A DNA stretch of 20,540 nt from assembly GCA_002404605.1 (NCBI GenBank), contig DHKA01000009.1:1-20540 (forward strand), written 5' to 3'. A program made the position numbers and the translations under genes. This DNA comes from Clostridiales bacterium UBA4706. Lineage in GTDB: Bacteria > Bacillota > Clostridia > Oscillospirales > Oscillospiraceae. The notes under the pieces are model-generated. The model did not search any database. It was not told where the DNA came from and worked only from the letters and a program-made list of their open reading frames with translations. Below, in pieces: positions 13,584 through 20,540 of this stretch (position 1 is its first letter; each line of letters opens with the position of its first letter).

Positions 13584-14639
13584 TCAAGCCCCTTCCGGCA
13601 GAACGATAAACGCCGTGGGAATGTTGCGAGGTCCGGTGACGGAGGCACAGTTGTTGATGATCTCGCCGCCGTACACCATGACGCTCGAGGAGCCGCCGTC
13701 GAGATTGCCGGCGTTCACCGCGCCGTATTCGAGCATGATGTCGGCCACATCCTGCATCGTAGCGCCGAGGGTGTTGATCGACCGCCCATCGAGCACGAGC
13801 AGGAGAACGCTCCCGTCAGAGCACTGGCCGATGGCGGTGCGCGGATTAACGCCGCCGCCGAGGTTTCTGGACTGCACTTCGCCGTTGATGATGAGCGCGG
13901 AGGCAAGCCCGTCGTGCGTGCGGAAGCTCACCGCGTCGGTGATGTTCTGCTCGAGCGCTTCGTCCGCCGTCATCGTGCCGACGTGGAGGATGTGGTCGGC
14001 GTCGAAGCCGACAACGTTATAGAGCTCGCCATCATACCCGGTGCTGAGTAGCGCTCCGCCGGAGATCACAAGTCCCTGCGGCACGCCGCCGTTGCCGCGG
14101 CCGTTTTCGTCGTTGAAGCCGCCGGCGTTTGTCCCGGCGATGCCGTTGTACTTGGCCACAAGCTCCGTGAGCTGCAATCCGGGAACGCTGGCGTCAAATT
14201 CCTCGCTCGAAACGCCGAGAATGACGCGCGAGGGATCGTGCACGATGAGAAGCTTGCCCTTGGCTGTGCCGCGGGTGATGGCGATGAGCTCCACGCCGCT
14301 GTCCGCGTCCGTCGAGCCGGTCTCGGAGGAAGCCGGGGCGATGTGGATGAGGGAGGTGTTTACCGTTTCGGTCTCATCGCTCTCGGTGCTCTCGCTCTTG
14401 AAAGCGTCTACCTCCTCCTGCGAGAGAAAGATGTTCGGGATCCACTGGATCGCGCTCGTCTCACGCATGGAGCGGCAGAATTTTTCCGTCACGGTCGGAG
14501 AGGGGCCTTTTTCCAGCACCCAGATCACGCCGAGAAGCGTGATGAGCAGCAGCGCGAGCGTAACAAGGAGAAACGCGCCCAGCCGCCCCAGCGGACGGGC
14601 GGCGCTTTTTTTCGGTTTGCTTTGTTCGTTCGGCTGCAT
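13584..14639 (-). CDS. Membrane-anchored phosphodiester glycosidase (NAGPA/DUF2233 family)
   Basis: A 351-residue protein: cytoplasmic basic residues 1-17, one membrane span (about 20-43, GAFLLVTLALLLITLLGVIWVL), a Ser/Thr/Glu-rich linker (about 75-112), then the catalytic-type domain. Family motifs are GTNAGGFND, NPRTAIGQCSDGSVLLLVLDGR and NAGNLDGGSSSVMVYGG, ending with RNIPTAFIVL. The family includes the mammalian uncovering enzyme that removes GlcNAc from a phosphodiester. Bacterial members are thought to act on phosphate-linked sugars of exopolymers or wall glycopolymers; the substrate here is unknown. GAAAGGA precedes the ATG, and a sigma-A-type promoter lies about 30-60 bases upstream. 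It is the first gene of a two-gene operon with the 505-aa surface protein. Confidence 0.88.
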   Translation of the reverse strand: MQPNEQSKPKKSAARPLGRLGAFLLVTLALLLITLLGVIWVLEKGPSPTVTEKFCRSMRETSAIQWIPNIFLSQEEVDAFKSESTESDETETVNTSLIHIAPASSETGSTDADSGVELIAITRGTAKGKLLIVHDPSRVILGVSSEEFDASVPGLQLTELVAKYNGIAGTNAGGFNDENGRGNGGVPQGLVISGGALLSTGYDGELYNVVGFDADHILHVGTMTADEALEQNITDAVSFRTHDGLASALIINGEVQSRNLGGGVNPRTAIGQCSDGSVLLLVLDGRSINTLGATMQDVADIMLEYGAVNAGNLDGGSSSVMVYGGEIINNCASVTGPRNIPTAFIVLPEGA

Positions 14640-14669
14640 AAAGTCGTTCCTTTCAAAGGATGTTTTTCT

Positions 14670-14698
14670 ATTGTATCCGGGAAAGATGGCGATTGCAA
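14670..14698 (-). promoter_or_regulatory. Sigma-A promoter of the phosphodiester glycosidase operon
   Basis: Read on the minus strand: TTGCAA (14698-14693), 17-base spacer, TACAAT (14675-14670). It lies 30 bases before the ATG at 14639 and directly after the hairpin at 14699-14727. Confidence 0.65.
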
Positions 14699-14727
14699 GC
14701 GGGTTCGCGTATTTGCCGCGAACCCGC
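14699..14727 (-). terminator. Hairpin ending the ABC exporter operon
   Basis: GCGGGTTCGCG (14699-14709) pairs perfectly with CGCGAACCCGC (14717-14727) over a 7-base loop, 27 bases past the stop of the adaptor gene ending at 14755. The T-run is weak (TTGCAA follows on the minus strand), so termination may be incomplete or factor-aided. The hairpin abuts the next promoter. Confidence 0.5.
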
Positions 14728-14754
14728 CCGCTCTTTTGTTAAACGTTTTTTCTT

Positions 14755-16698
14755 TTATGCGTTCTCCGGCGTGGCGGTGTTTGCGAAAAGCGCCGCTTCC
14801 GCGCTCTCGTAGGCGGTGTACCAGACGGTCTGTCCCTCTTCGAGCCCGGAGACGATCTCGACCTTGTCGCCGTCCGAAACGCCGGTGACGACCTCAACGG
14901 GATCCGTCAGCTCGCCGGTTTTGGCGTCGCAGCCGGTATAGACGATCGTTTCAAAGCCGTGCTCCGCGAGCGCCTCGGCGGGGAGCCAGAGAACGTTTTC
15001 CGTCGTGCCGACGGTGAGCACCGCCATGGCGTTCATGCCGTCGAGCATGTTCTCCGCGCGCGGCATGGTGATGGTGACGGTGTATTTGCTGTTGCCGCCG
15101 TTATTTTTTCCGTTCGGGTCGATGGCGCTCACGGTGCCGGTAAAGGCCCGGCCCGGCAGCGCGTCAACGGTGATCTCCGCTTCCTGCCCGGTGTGGACGG
15201 AGAGAATGTCCATTTCGTCCACCAGCACCTGCACGCTCACCGTGTCTGTAGGCGAGACGCGCATGAGCTCCGTCTCGGTGCGGTCATACATCTCAAAGGG
15301 GGGTTCTTCGCCGCCGCCCCCACCCCAGATGACCGGCTCGTCCGGAAGCTCCGGTTCCTCCGGCTTTTCCGGGCGGACGACCCAGAGAAGGACATCGTTT
15401 TCGTCATACACGAGATAGACGAGATCGCCCTCGGCGAGCCGGTTGGGATTCGATACCGTCCAGTCGGCAGCGTCCGCGTCCCAGTCGTAGACCGAAACGC
15501 CGTCGAAATTCGTCACGGGAATGCTTTCGGCGGTCTCCGTGTCCACGACTGGTTCCGCCGTGAGATCGTTCACCGCCGCGGCGGGCGCGGCGAGGAACGT
15601 CATGCTGCCGAACGTGACTTCGGAGAGAAACGCCGCGCGGACGGTGTATTCCTCCGGCACGCCCTCGGAGGGGCTGGCGAGCAGAGCCGCGGTATAGGAG
15701 CCGGTGTTTCGCATGACACCGAGATGCGCCGTATCAAGATCGGACACGCGCCCGGCGGCGGACGCCGTAACGGTGCCGCTCTGGTAGAGCCGGAAGAGCT
15801 TGAGCATCGTGTCCTCGTAATCGCGGTGGAGTTGGGAGAGACGGCGGTACTCGCCCTCGGCGTCCACGTCGCGCAGGGTGAGCACAGTTGTGCCGGCATA
15901 AACCTGCCGTTCCACGGCGGTGTTGACCGCCGCGACCGTGCCCGCCGAAGCAGTCACATTCCAGGCGCTGTGCGGATAGAGCGTTCCCGTGCCGACGGTC
16001 TCGCCGTCGAGCACGATGTCGGCGCTCTCGCCGAGCGCCGGGCCGTCGTCCGTGAGCGTCACGGTGAGGGTGTTGCCCCGGCGGATCTCAATGCGGCCCG
16101 GATATTCCGTGCCGGCCTCAAGCCGGACGGTGACGCTCTTGCCGGGGGTCGCGGCGTCGGATTCCGTTTCGGCATCTATGGCCATGCGCCCGTCGAGCGA
16201 AACGACCATGAGAGCGCCATACTCACGGATGACGGACTGCACATCGTCGCCCGCCGCGGCGTAGACCGCTTTGACGCGGCCCGCCGCGGGCGCGGCAAGA
16301 TAGGCGTTCGTCGCGCCGGAGGCCGCAGTGCGGACCTCACCGGCGATGTATTCGAGATTGCTCTGCACCGTGGCGATCGTGTTCATGACCGAGGTCTTGT
16401 CCACGGCGGCGAGAGCCTGCCCTTCGGCGACGACGTCGCCGTTCGCAACAAGGTACTCCGTGATCTCCACGCCGTGCGGCACGGTGATCTTTACGCCGTC
16501 CTCGCCGGAGAGCGTGCCCGCGCCCGCGACGGTGGAGTCAATGTTGCCGCGCTGCACGGCGATGGACTTCGCCGCGCCGTTGTTCTCTTCCTTCTGACCG
16601 GAGGAGAGCATCGCCGGGAGCGCCGCCATCAATATGGCGACAGTCACGAGCACCGCGGCGATGATGATATTTTTTGTTCTTTTCCGTTTTGCTTCCAT
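14755..16698 (-). CDS. HlyD/MacA-type adaptor protein 2 of ABC exporter (647 aa)
   Basis: A 647-residue protein with an N-terminal membrane anchor (about 10-31) and a long outside part. A barrel-sandwich (biotinyl-lipoyl-like) half lies around 45-105 (VQRGNIDSTVAGAGTLSGEDG, VANGDVVAEGQALAAVDKTSV). A paralogous middle block follows, including TVAAVNTAVERQVYAGTTVLTLRD. Then come a Pro/Glu/Gly-rich linker (RPEKPEEPELPDEPVIWGGGGG) and the beta-barrel and membrane-proximal parts (VQVLVDEMDILSVHTGQEAEITV ... LPAEALAEHGFETIVYTG ... VSGLEEGQTV). No long coiled-coil hairpin is evident. It would dock on the MacB-type permease encoded just upstream: one base separates that gene's TGA from this ATG, and the GGAGG lies within the permease gene. 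It is clearly homologous to the 609-aa adaptor at the start of the operon. Confidence 0.88.
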   Translation of the reverse strand: MEAKRKRTKNIIIAAVLVTVAILMAALPAMLSSGQKEENNGAAKSIAVQRGNIDSTVAGAGTLSGEDGVKITVPHGVEITEYLVANGDVVAEGQALAAVDKTSVMNTIATVQSNLEYIAGEVRTAASGATNAYLAAPAAGRVKAVYAAAGDDVQSVIREYGALMVVSLDGRMAIDAETESDAATPGKSVTVRLEAGTEYPGRIEIRRGNTLTVTLTDDGPALGESADIVLDGETVGTGTLYPHSAWNVTASAGTVAAVNTAVERQVYAGTTVLTLRDVDAEGEYRRLSQLHRDYEDTMLKLFRLYQSGTVTASAAGRVSDLDTAHLGVMRNTGSYTAALLASPSEGVPEEYTVRAAFLSEVTFGSMTFLAAPAAAVNDLTAEPVVDTETAESIPVTNFDGVSVYDWDADAADWTVSNPNRLAEGDLVYLVYDENDVLLWVVRPEKPEEPELPDEPVIWGGGGGEEPPFEMYDRTETELMRVSPTDTVSVQVLVDEMDILSVHTGQEAEITVDALPGRAFTGTVSAIDPNGKNNGGNSKYTVTITMPRAENMLDGMNAMAVLTVGTTENVLWLPAEALAEHGFETIVYTGCDAKTGELTDPVEVVTGVSDGDKVEIVSGLEEGQTVWYTAYESAEAALFANTATPENA

Positions 16699-16699
16699 G

Positions 16700-17887
16700 T
16701 CAGCCTCCGTAATGCAGCGCGTCGATGGGCTTCATTTTCGCAGCCTTGTTTGCCGGATACAGCCCGAAGATCACGCCGATGGCAAAGCAGAAGATCGCCG
16801 CGAGCGCCACAACGCCGCCGCTGAGCGCAAATTGCAGCCCGGCGTCCGCCGCAATGGTCGAGGCAAGACGCAGGATGCACCACGAAAGGAAAATTCCTAT
16901 GACGCACCCGAGCATGCAGAGAACGACCGCTTCCATCAGAAATTGCAGCAATATCGTGCCGCGGTCTGCGCCGATGGCCTTGCGGATGCCGATCTCGCGC
17001 GTGCGCTCCGTGACGGTGACGAGCATGATGTTCATAATGCCGATGCCGCCGACGATGAGCGATATGCTGGCGATGCCGCCGAGCAGGATCTTGAGAATGT
17101 TTGTCACGGACCCCATCGCGTCTTCCATGACGTCCATGGAATAGACCCAGTAGCCGTCGGAGCTGCCGAAGAAGTTATAGAGAAAGTCGTTGACGGCGGC
17201 TTCGGCGTCGGCCATCTTCGTGCCTTCCGGCGCGGTGACATAGAACTCCGAAATGGCGCTGCCGCTCTGGGGATACTGGCGTGTGAACGAGGTGAAGGGA
17301 ATGTAGACCGTTGCCAGACGGCTGCTGCTGTATACAAGCGACGTTTTTTCACCGAGCACGCCGACGATCGTATAGCGCATGCCGTCGATGGAGAAGTCCT
17401 CGCCCACGCAATCGGTATAGCCGACGATCTGCTCCGCAGCCTGCTTGGAAAGGACGCACACGCGGCTCGCGTTATCGACGTCCGTATTTTTGAGATACCG
17501 GCCGTATTCGATAGTAAGACCGTTGATGTCGGCGTATGCCGGCATGGTGCCGATAAGATCAATGTCGTCGCTCGAGGAGCCGGCTTTGCCCTTGGCGCTG
17601 CCGCGGTTGATCGGCGCGACGGCCTCGACGTTGTCGTTTTCCTGCGCCCACTTTTTGAGATCGTTCACCGTGAGTGAGCTTCCGACCTCCTGCTGCCAGA
17701 CGTAGGCGTCTACATAGTTGCTGCCGAGGCTGGAAACCTCGTCCGTTACGGTGCTCGTGGCACCGTTCACGAGGCTTACCAGCACGACGAGCGCCATGAC
17801 GCCGATGATGATGCCGAGCATCGTAAGCGCGGCGCGCATCTTGTTCGAGCCGATGCTGCGCAGCGCCATTTTAAAGGATGATATCAT
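16700..17887 (-). CDS. MacB-type ABC transporter permease
   Basis: A 395-residue protein with the four-helix MacB/FtsX topology. TM1 is about 18-42 (MRAALTMLGIIIGVMALVVLVSLV). A large extracellular domain follows (about 45-255). TM2 is about 265-292 (LLGGIASISLIVGGIGIMNIMLV), followed by the coupling motif TERTREIGIRKAIGADRG, then TM3 (about 315-340) and TM4 (about 355-378), ending NKAAKMKPIDALHYGG as the family does. It is a mechanotransmission-type exporter: the ATPase drives outside-domain movement to extrude a peptide, lipid or antibiotic; cargo is unknown. ATG overlaps the ATPase stop (ATGA) and uses GGAGGTG inside that gene. Confidence 0.93.
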   Translation of the reverse strand: MISSFKMALRSIGSNKMRAALTMLGIIIGVMALVVLVSLVNGATSTVTDEVSSLGSNYVDAYVWQQEVGSSLTVNDLKKWAQENDNVEAVAPINRGSAKGKAGSSSDDIDLIGTMPAYADINGLTIEYGRYLKNTDVDNASRVCVLSKQAAEQIVGYTDCVGEDFSIDGMRYTIVGVLGEKTSLVYSSSRLATVYIPFTSFTRQYPQSGSAISEFYVTAPEGTKMADAEAAVNDFLYNFFGSSDGYWVYSMDVMEDAMGSVTNILKILLGGIASISLIVGGIGIMNIMLVTVTERTREIGIRKAIGADRGTILLQFLMEAVVLCMLGCVIGIFLSWCILRLASTIAADAGLQFALSGGVVALAAIFCFAIGVIFGLYPANKAAKMKPIDALHYGG

Positions 17888-18555
17888 AGCTGCACCTCCG
17901 TGACGCGCCCGTCGAGAATGTGGATGCTGCGCTTGGCCTGACGAGCAATGTCGTTGTCGTGCGTGATGAGAACAACGGTGTTTCCCTGCTCGTGCAGCTC
18001 ATGGAGAATGTCCATAATCTCGCGGCTGGTTTTGGAGTCAAGGTTGCCGGTCGGCTCGTCCGCGAGCAGGAGCGATGGCTCCGTTACGAGCGCGCGGGCA
18101 ATGGCTACGCGCTGCTGCTGACCGCCGGAGAGCTCCGTCGGCAGGTGCTTGGCGCGGTGGGAGAGACCCACGCGCTCAAGCGCCGCGGCGACGCGCTTTG
18201 CCCGGTCCGCCGGCTTTACGCCGCGATAGACGAGCGGGAGCTCTACATTCTCCTCTGCGGAGAGCTTGGCGATGAGGTTGAAGTTCTGAAAAATGAAGCC
18301 GATCTTCTGATTGCGGACGCGGGCGAGCTGTTTTTCGCTGTAGTCCTCGATGGGGATGCCATCGAGCCGGTAAGTCCCGGCGTCTGCCACGTCCAGACAG
18401 CCGATGATGTTCATCAGCGTGGACTTGCCGCTGCCGGAGGGACCGATGACGCTCACGAACTCCTTCGGGTAAATGTGCAGCGTCACATGGTCGAGCGCGT
18501 GGACGCGCTCCTCGCCGATCTGGTAGACCTTGGAAACGTCATGTAAATCGATCAT
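17884..18555 (-). CDS. ABC transporter ATP-binding protein (MacB/LolD type)
   Basis: A 223-residue nucleotide-binding protein, full family length. Walker A is GPSGSGKST (38-46), the Q-loop Gln is Q90 (GFIFQNFNLI), the signature is LSGGQQQR (142-149), Walker B is LLLADEPT (162-169) and the H-loop is THD (His199). The ATG at 18555 starts the conserved MIDLHDVSKVY; the frame runs upstream to 18846 only because it overlaps the adaptor gene. GGAAGGA lies before the start, and the adaptor stop is 4 bases upstream. It powers the permease whose gene overlaps its stop codon. It sits at the cytoplasmic face as a dimer with two permease copies, as in known MacB systems. Confidence 0.96.
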   Translation of the reverse strand: MIDLHDVSKVYQIGEERVHALDHVTLHIYPKEFVSVIGPSGSGKSTLMNIIGCLDVADAGTYRLDGIPIEDYSEKQLARVRNQKIGFIFQNFNLIAKLSAEENVELPLVYRGVKPADRAKRVAAALERVGLSHRAKHLPTELSGGQQQRVAIARALVTEPSLLLADEPTGNLDSKTSREIMDILHELHEQGNTVVLITHDNDIARQAKRSIHILDGRVTEVQL

Positions 18556-18559
18556 AGCG

Positions 18560-20389
18560 TTATCCTTCCACCGGTACGCTGACGACCGCGGAGCCGCCGT
18601 CCTCGGCGATAACGGCGTCGCCGCCCGAGGAGACGGTGACCTCTCCGTCGCTGCCGTCCTCGACCCAGGCATCGCCGCCGCTCGCGTCGCCGTCCGTGCC
18701 GTAGTAATAGGCGTAGGGGTCATAGGCTTCCTGATAGTATACGGTCTGGCCCTCAGCGAGACCTTCGGTGATCTCCACCATGCCGCCGCCGGTAAGACCG
18801 GGGATGACCGCCGTTTCGCCGCCGAGCGTGCCGGTGGCGGGGTCATACGTCGTATAGACGAACGAGCTGTCGCGCGTCTGGCGCAGCGCCTTTTCCGGGA
18901 TGAGCAGGGCGTTGTCCACGCCCTCGATGCGGATGAGCGCCTTGGCGGTCATGCCGGGGAGCATGCGGGGATCTTTATCCAGCGTGATCTCTACTTTATA
19001 GCTCGTGATGCCGTAGCTGCTCTCGGCTGAGCGCTCCACCGCCGTCACATCGCCGGAGAATACCTCGTCGCCGATGGTGCTCACGGTGATCTGCGCCTTT
19101 TGCCCGTTCTGCACGGAGAGAATGTCCGTCTCGTCCACGCTCACGGTGAGCTTCATGCTCGTGTCGGATGAGAGCGTAAGAAGTGCCGTTTCGCTGCTCG
19201 CTGCGGAGCTTGTGGAACCGTCCGAATTGTTCGAATCGTTCGCCGACACATAGCCGTTCGACGAGCCGCCGTAGACCATGCCGTCGCTGTAGTCGCCGGT
19301 GTCTGTATCATCGCCGCTGCCGGTGGTCTTGTCGCTGTAGTCGATGGAGGAGACGGAGCCGTCAAACGGCGCGGTCACCGCTCCGGCACTGTACATGCCG
19401 AGCAGCGCCATGAGATCCTCTTCCTTCTCGCGGCGATCCTTGAGGACGGATTCGTAGTTCGCGCTGTACGCCGTGTCGCGCAGATTGAAGAGACAGTTGC
19501 CCGCATACACCTGCCGGTTCTCGGCGGTGTTGACCGAGGAGACAATGCCCGCATAGCCGGTGATGCGCAGCGGGTTGTGGATATAGAGCGCGCCTTCGCC
19601 GAGGGTGTTGCCGTCGGCGTCCAGCACCGTGGCGGCGGCATCGACCGCCGGGCCGTTGTCGGTGATGAGAACGGTCGCCTTGCCGCTCTGGATCTTGTCC
19701 ACCGTGCCGGGATACGTCTTTTCGTCCACGGTCACGCTGGCCTTGTCGCCCGCGGCGAGAGACCCGGCGTCGATATCCACGGCCATATACCCGTCGAGCG
19801 AGAGTACCGCGAGAGCGCCGTGTTCCATCATGCAGGCGGCAACGTCGTCGTCCTTCTGCGCGTAGACGATCTTCACACGGCCGTTTACGCCGGTCGTTAT
19901 GTACGGCTGCACCGTTTCACCGGTCGCGGCGCGCAGCTGCTCGTCGAGCTTATCGAGTTCGGACTGCACATCGCTCATCGCGCCCATGACGGAGGAGAGC
20001 TCCACCGTGGCGAGCGCGTCGCCCTTCTTCACGATCTCGCCCGCCTTAACGAGGATCTTGTCGAGCTTCACGCCCTTGGGCAGGACGATCTGCTGCGTGT
20101 CCGCGTCGGTGAGCATGCCCGAGCCGGAAACGGTCGTGCTGATGCTGCCGGTCGTGACGGTCGCTTCATTCACGGTCGGGGCATTCATGCTGCCGACGGC
20201 CTCGCTGACCTTTTTCTTCGCCGCGCGCACGCCGAAGAAAATGGCGAGCGCGAGCACCACAACGATCGATACCGTCACAATGATGCGGCGGCGCTTTTTG
20301 CGCTGCTTTTCGCGCTGGATCGAGGCGAACAGCGCCTGGTCCCGATCCCCGGTCTGCTCCGGGGCGGACGTTACATTCTTTTCATCCAT
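18560..20389 (-). CDS. HlyD/MacA-type adaptor protein 1 of ABC exporter (609 aa)
   Basis: A 609-residue protein: a charged cytoplasmic N-terminus, a membrane anchor at about 36-53 (IIVTVSIVVVLALAIFFG), and a long outside part. The barrel-sandwich segment (ATVTTGSISTTVSGSGML, VKAGEIVKKGDALATVELSSV) precedes a block paralogous to adaptor 2 (ITDNGPAVDAAATVL ... IVSSVNTAENRQVYAGNCLFNLRD). A Ser/Asp/Gly/Asn-rich low-complexity stretch follows (about 350-400), then the beta-barrel part (LTVSVDETDILSVQNGQKAQITV) and a family-typical end (ITEGLAEGQTVYYQ). About 55 residues of an acidic Gly/Ser/Tyr-rich tail extend beyond the usual end. It is the first gene of the exporter operon, with TTTAGGAGAAA before the ATG. 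It probably links the permease to the wall or presents cargo. Confidence 0.88.
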   Translation of the reverse strand: MDEKNVTSAPEQTGDRDQALFASIQREKQRKKRRRIIVTVSIVVVLALAIFFGVRAAKKKVSEAVGSMNAPTVNEATVTTGSISTTVSGSGMLTDADTQQIVLPKGVKLDKILVKAGEIVKKGDALATVELSSVMGAMSDVQSELDKLDEQLRAATGETVQPYITTGVNGRVKIVYAQKDDDVAACMMEHGALAVLSLDGYMAVDIDAGSLAAGDKASVTVDEKTYPGTVDKIQSGKATVLITDNGPAVDAAATVLDADGNTLGEGALYIHNPLRITGYAGIVSSVNTAENRQVYAGNCLFNLRDTAYSANYESVLKDRREKEEDLMALLGMYSAGAVTAPFDGSVSSIDYSDKTTGSGDDTDTGDYSDGMVYGGSSNGYVSANDSNNSDGSTSSAASSETALLTLSSDTSMKLTVSVDETDILSVQNGQKAQITVSTIGDEVFSGDVTAVERSAESSYGITSYKVEITLDKDPRMLPGMTAKALIRIEGVDNALLIPEKALRQTRDSSFVYTTYDPATGTLGGETAVIPGLTGGGMVEITEGLAEGQTVYYQEAYDPYAYYYGTDGDASGGDAWVEDGSDGEVTVSSGGDAVIAEDGGSAVVSVPVEG

Positions 20390-20483
20390 GGTTTTTCTCC
20401 TAAATCCTGTGATTTTCCGGAATGGATACCTCTAAGACGCGCCAAAACCGGATTCGGTTCTGTTTCGCCGGTGACAATATGGT

Positions 20484-20519
20484 AACAAACCCCGCTTTAA
20501 GAATAAAGCGGGGTTTGTT
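20484..20519. terminator. Strong hairpin terminator at the right edge
   Basis: Bases 20484-20499 pair perfectly with 20504-20519 (16-bp stem AACAAACCCCGCTTTA, 4-base loop). T-rich 3' arms on both strands allow bidirectional function. It probably ends a minus-strand unit coming from beyond the window, isolating the exporter operon. The 94 bases between it and the ATG at 20389 must hold the operon promoter; no strong -35/-10 pair is obvious there. Confidence 0.8.
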
Positions 20520-20540
20520 CAGCCTGTCGAAAAACGCGGT

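Noticed and set aside
11593..14022. An 809-codon plus-strand frame across yhcH, a terminator and two minus-strand genes
   Set aside because: It runs through a strong terminator and opposite well-supported genes; the Arg-rich translation has no recognisable domain.
20436..20460. GAACC-N16-CGTC on the minus strand, an ECF-like promoter for the exporter operon
   Set aside because: The -35 differs from the TGTTGCA boxes at the sigma locus and the match is short enough to be chance; promoter left unassigned.

Overview
The window looks like a chromosomal segment of a Gram-positive, moderately GC-rich gut Clostridia-type bacterium (Oscillospirales/Ruminococcaceae-like; this is inference). It has strong AGGAGG-type ribosome sites, a divergent ECF sigma factor / DUF4367 anti-sigma pair, secreted proteins with short Gram-positive signal peptides, a lipobox-bearing TRAP binding protein, and MacB-type ABC exporters with single-pass adaptors. 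No rRNA, tRNA, CRISPR array or transposase is visible.

Region 1 (1-2505): a 278-bp nested palindromic element (2-279) abuts, and supplies the stop codon of, a small secreted protein. Next come a second small secreted protein and a DUF4367 membrane protein, all on the minus strand, and a divergent ECF sigma gene. The two minus-strand transcription units share the promoter-like pattern TGTTGCA-N15-CGTCTWTATA, so the sigma factor probably controls its presumed anti-sigma factor and the secreted proteins.

Region 2 (2506-6267): an RHS/YD-repeat polymorphic-toxin remnant. It has no start codon and begins directly at the sigma-gene terminator hairpin. It is frameshifted near 3726-3731 and ends in an AT-richer tip with a PD-(D/E)XK-like nuclease motif. 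Two unrecognised genes follow, a 396-aa protein and a small membrane protein, which are immunity candidates by position. A bidirectional terminator closes the region.

Region 3 (6290-11996): a carboxylate/sugar-acid uptake and catabolism locus. On the minus strand it reads iclR - dctP - (terminator) - dctQ - dctM - dihydrodipicolinate-synthase/N-acetylneuraminate-lyase-family aldolase. A YhcH/YjgK/YiaL-family gene diverges from iclR. The iclR promoter (TTGCAT-N17-TATAAT) has a perfect 17-bp palindrome just downstream, a likely autoregulatory operator. TRAP transporter, lyase and YhcH together suggest import and cleavage of a sialic-acid-like or other 2-keto sugar acid.

Region 4 (12015-14698): a two-gene minus-strand operon with its own sigma-A-type promoter. 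It encodes a membrane-anchored phosphodiester glycosidase (NAGPA/DUF2233 type) and a single-pass protein with a large outside domain, presumably acting at the cell surface.

Region 5 (14699-20519): a tightly coupled minus-strand operon encoding adaptor 1 (609 aa), an ABC ATPase, a MacB-type permease and adaptor 2 (647 aa). Two paralogous adaptors flank one ABC pair. A strong hairpin terminator at 20484-20519 separates it from whatever lies to the right.
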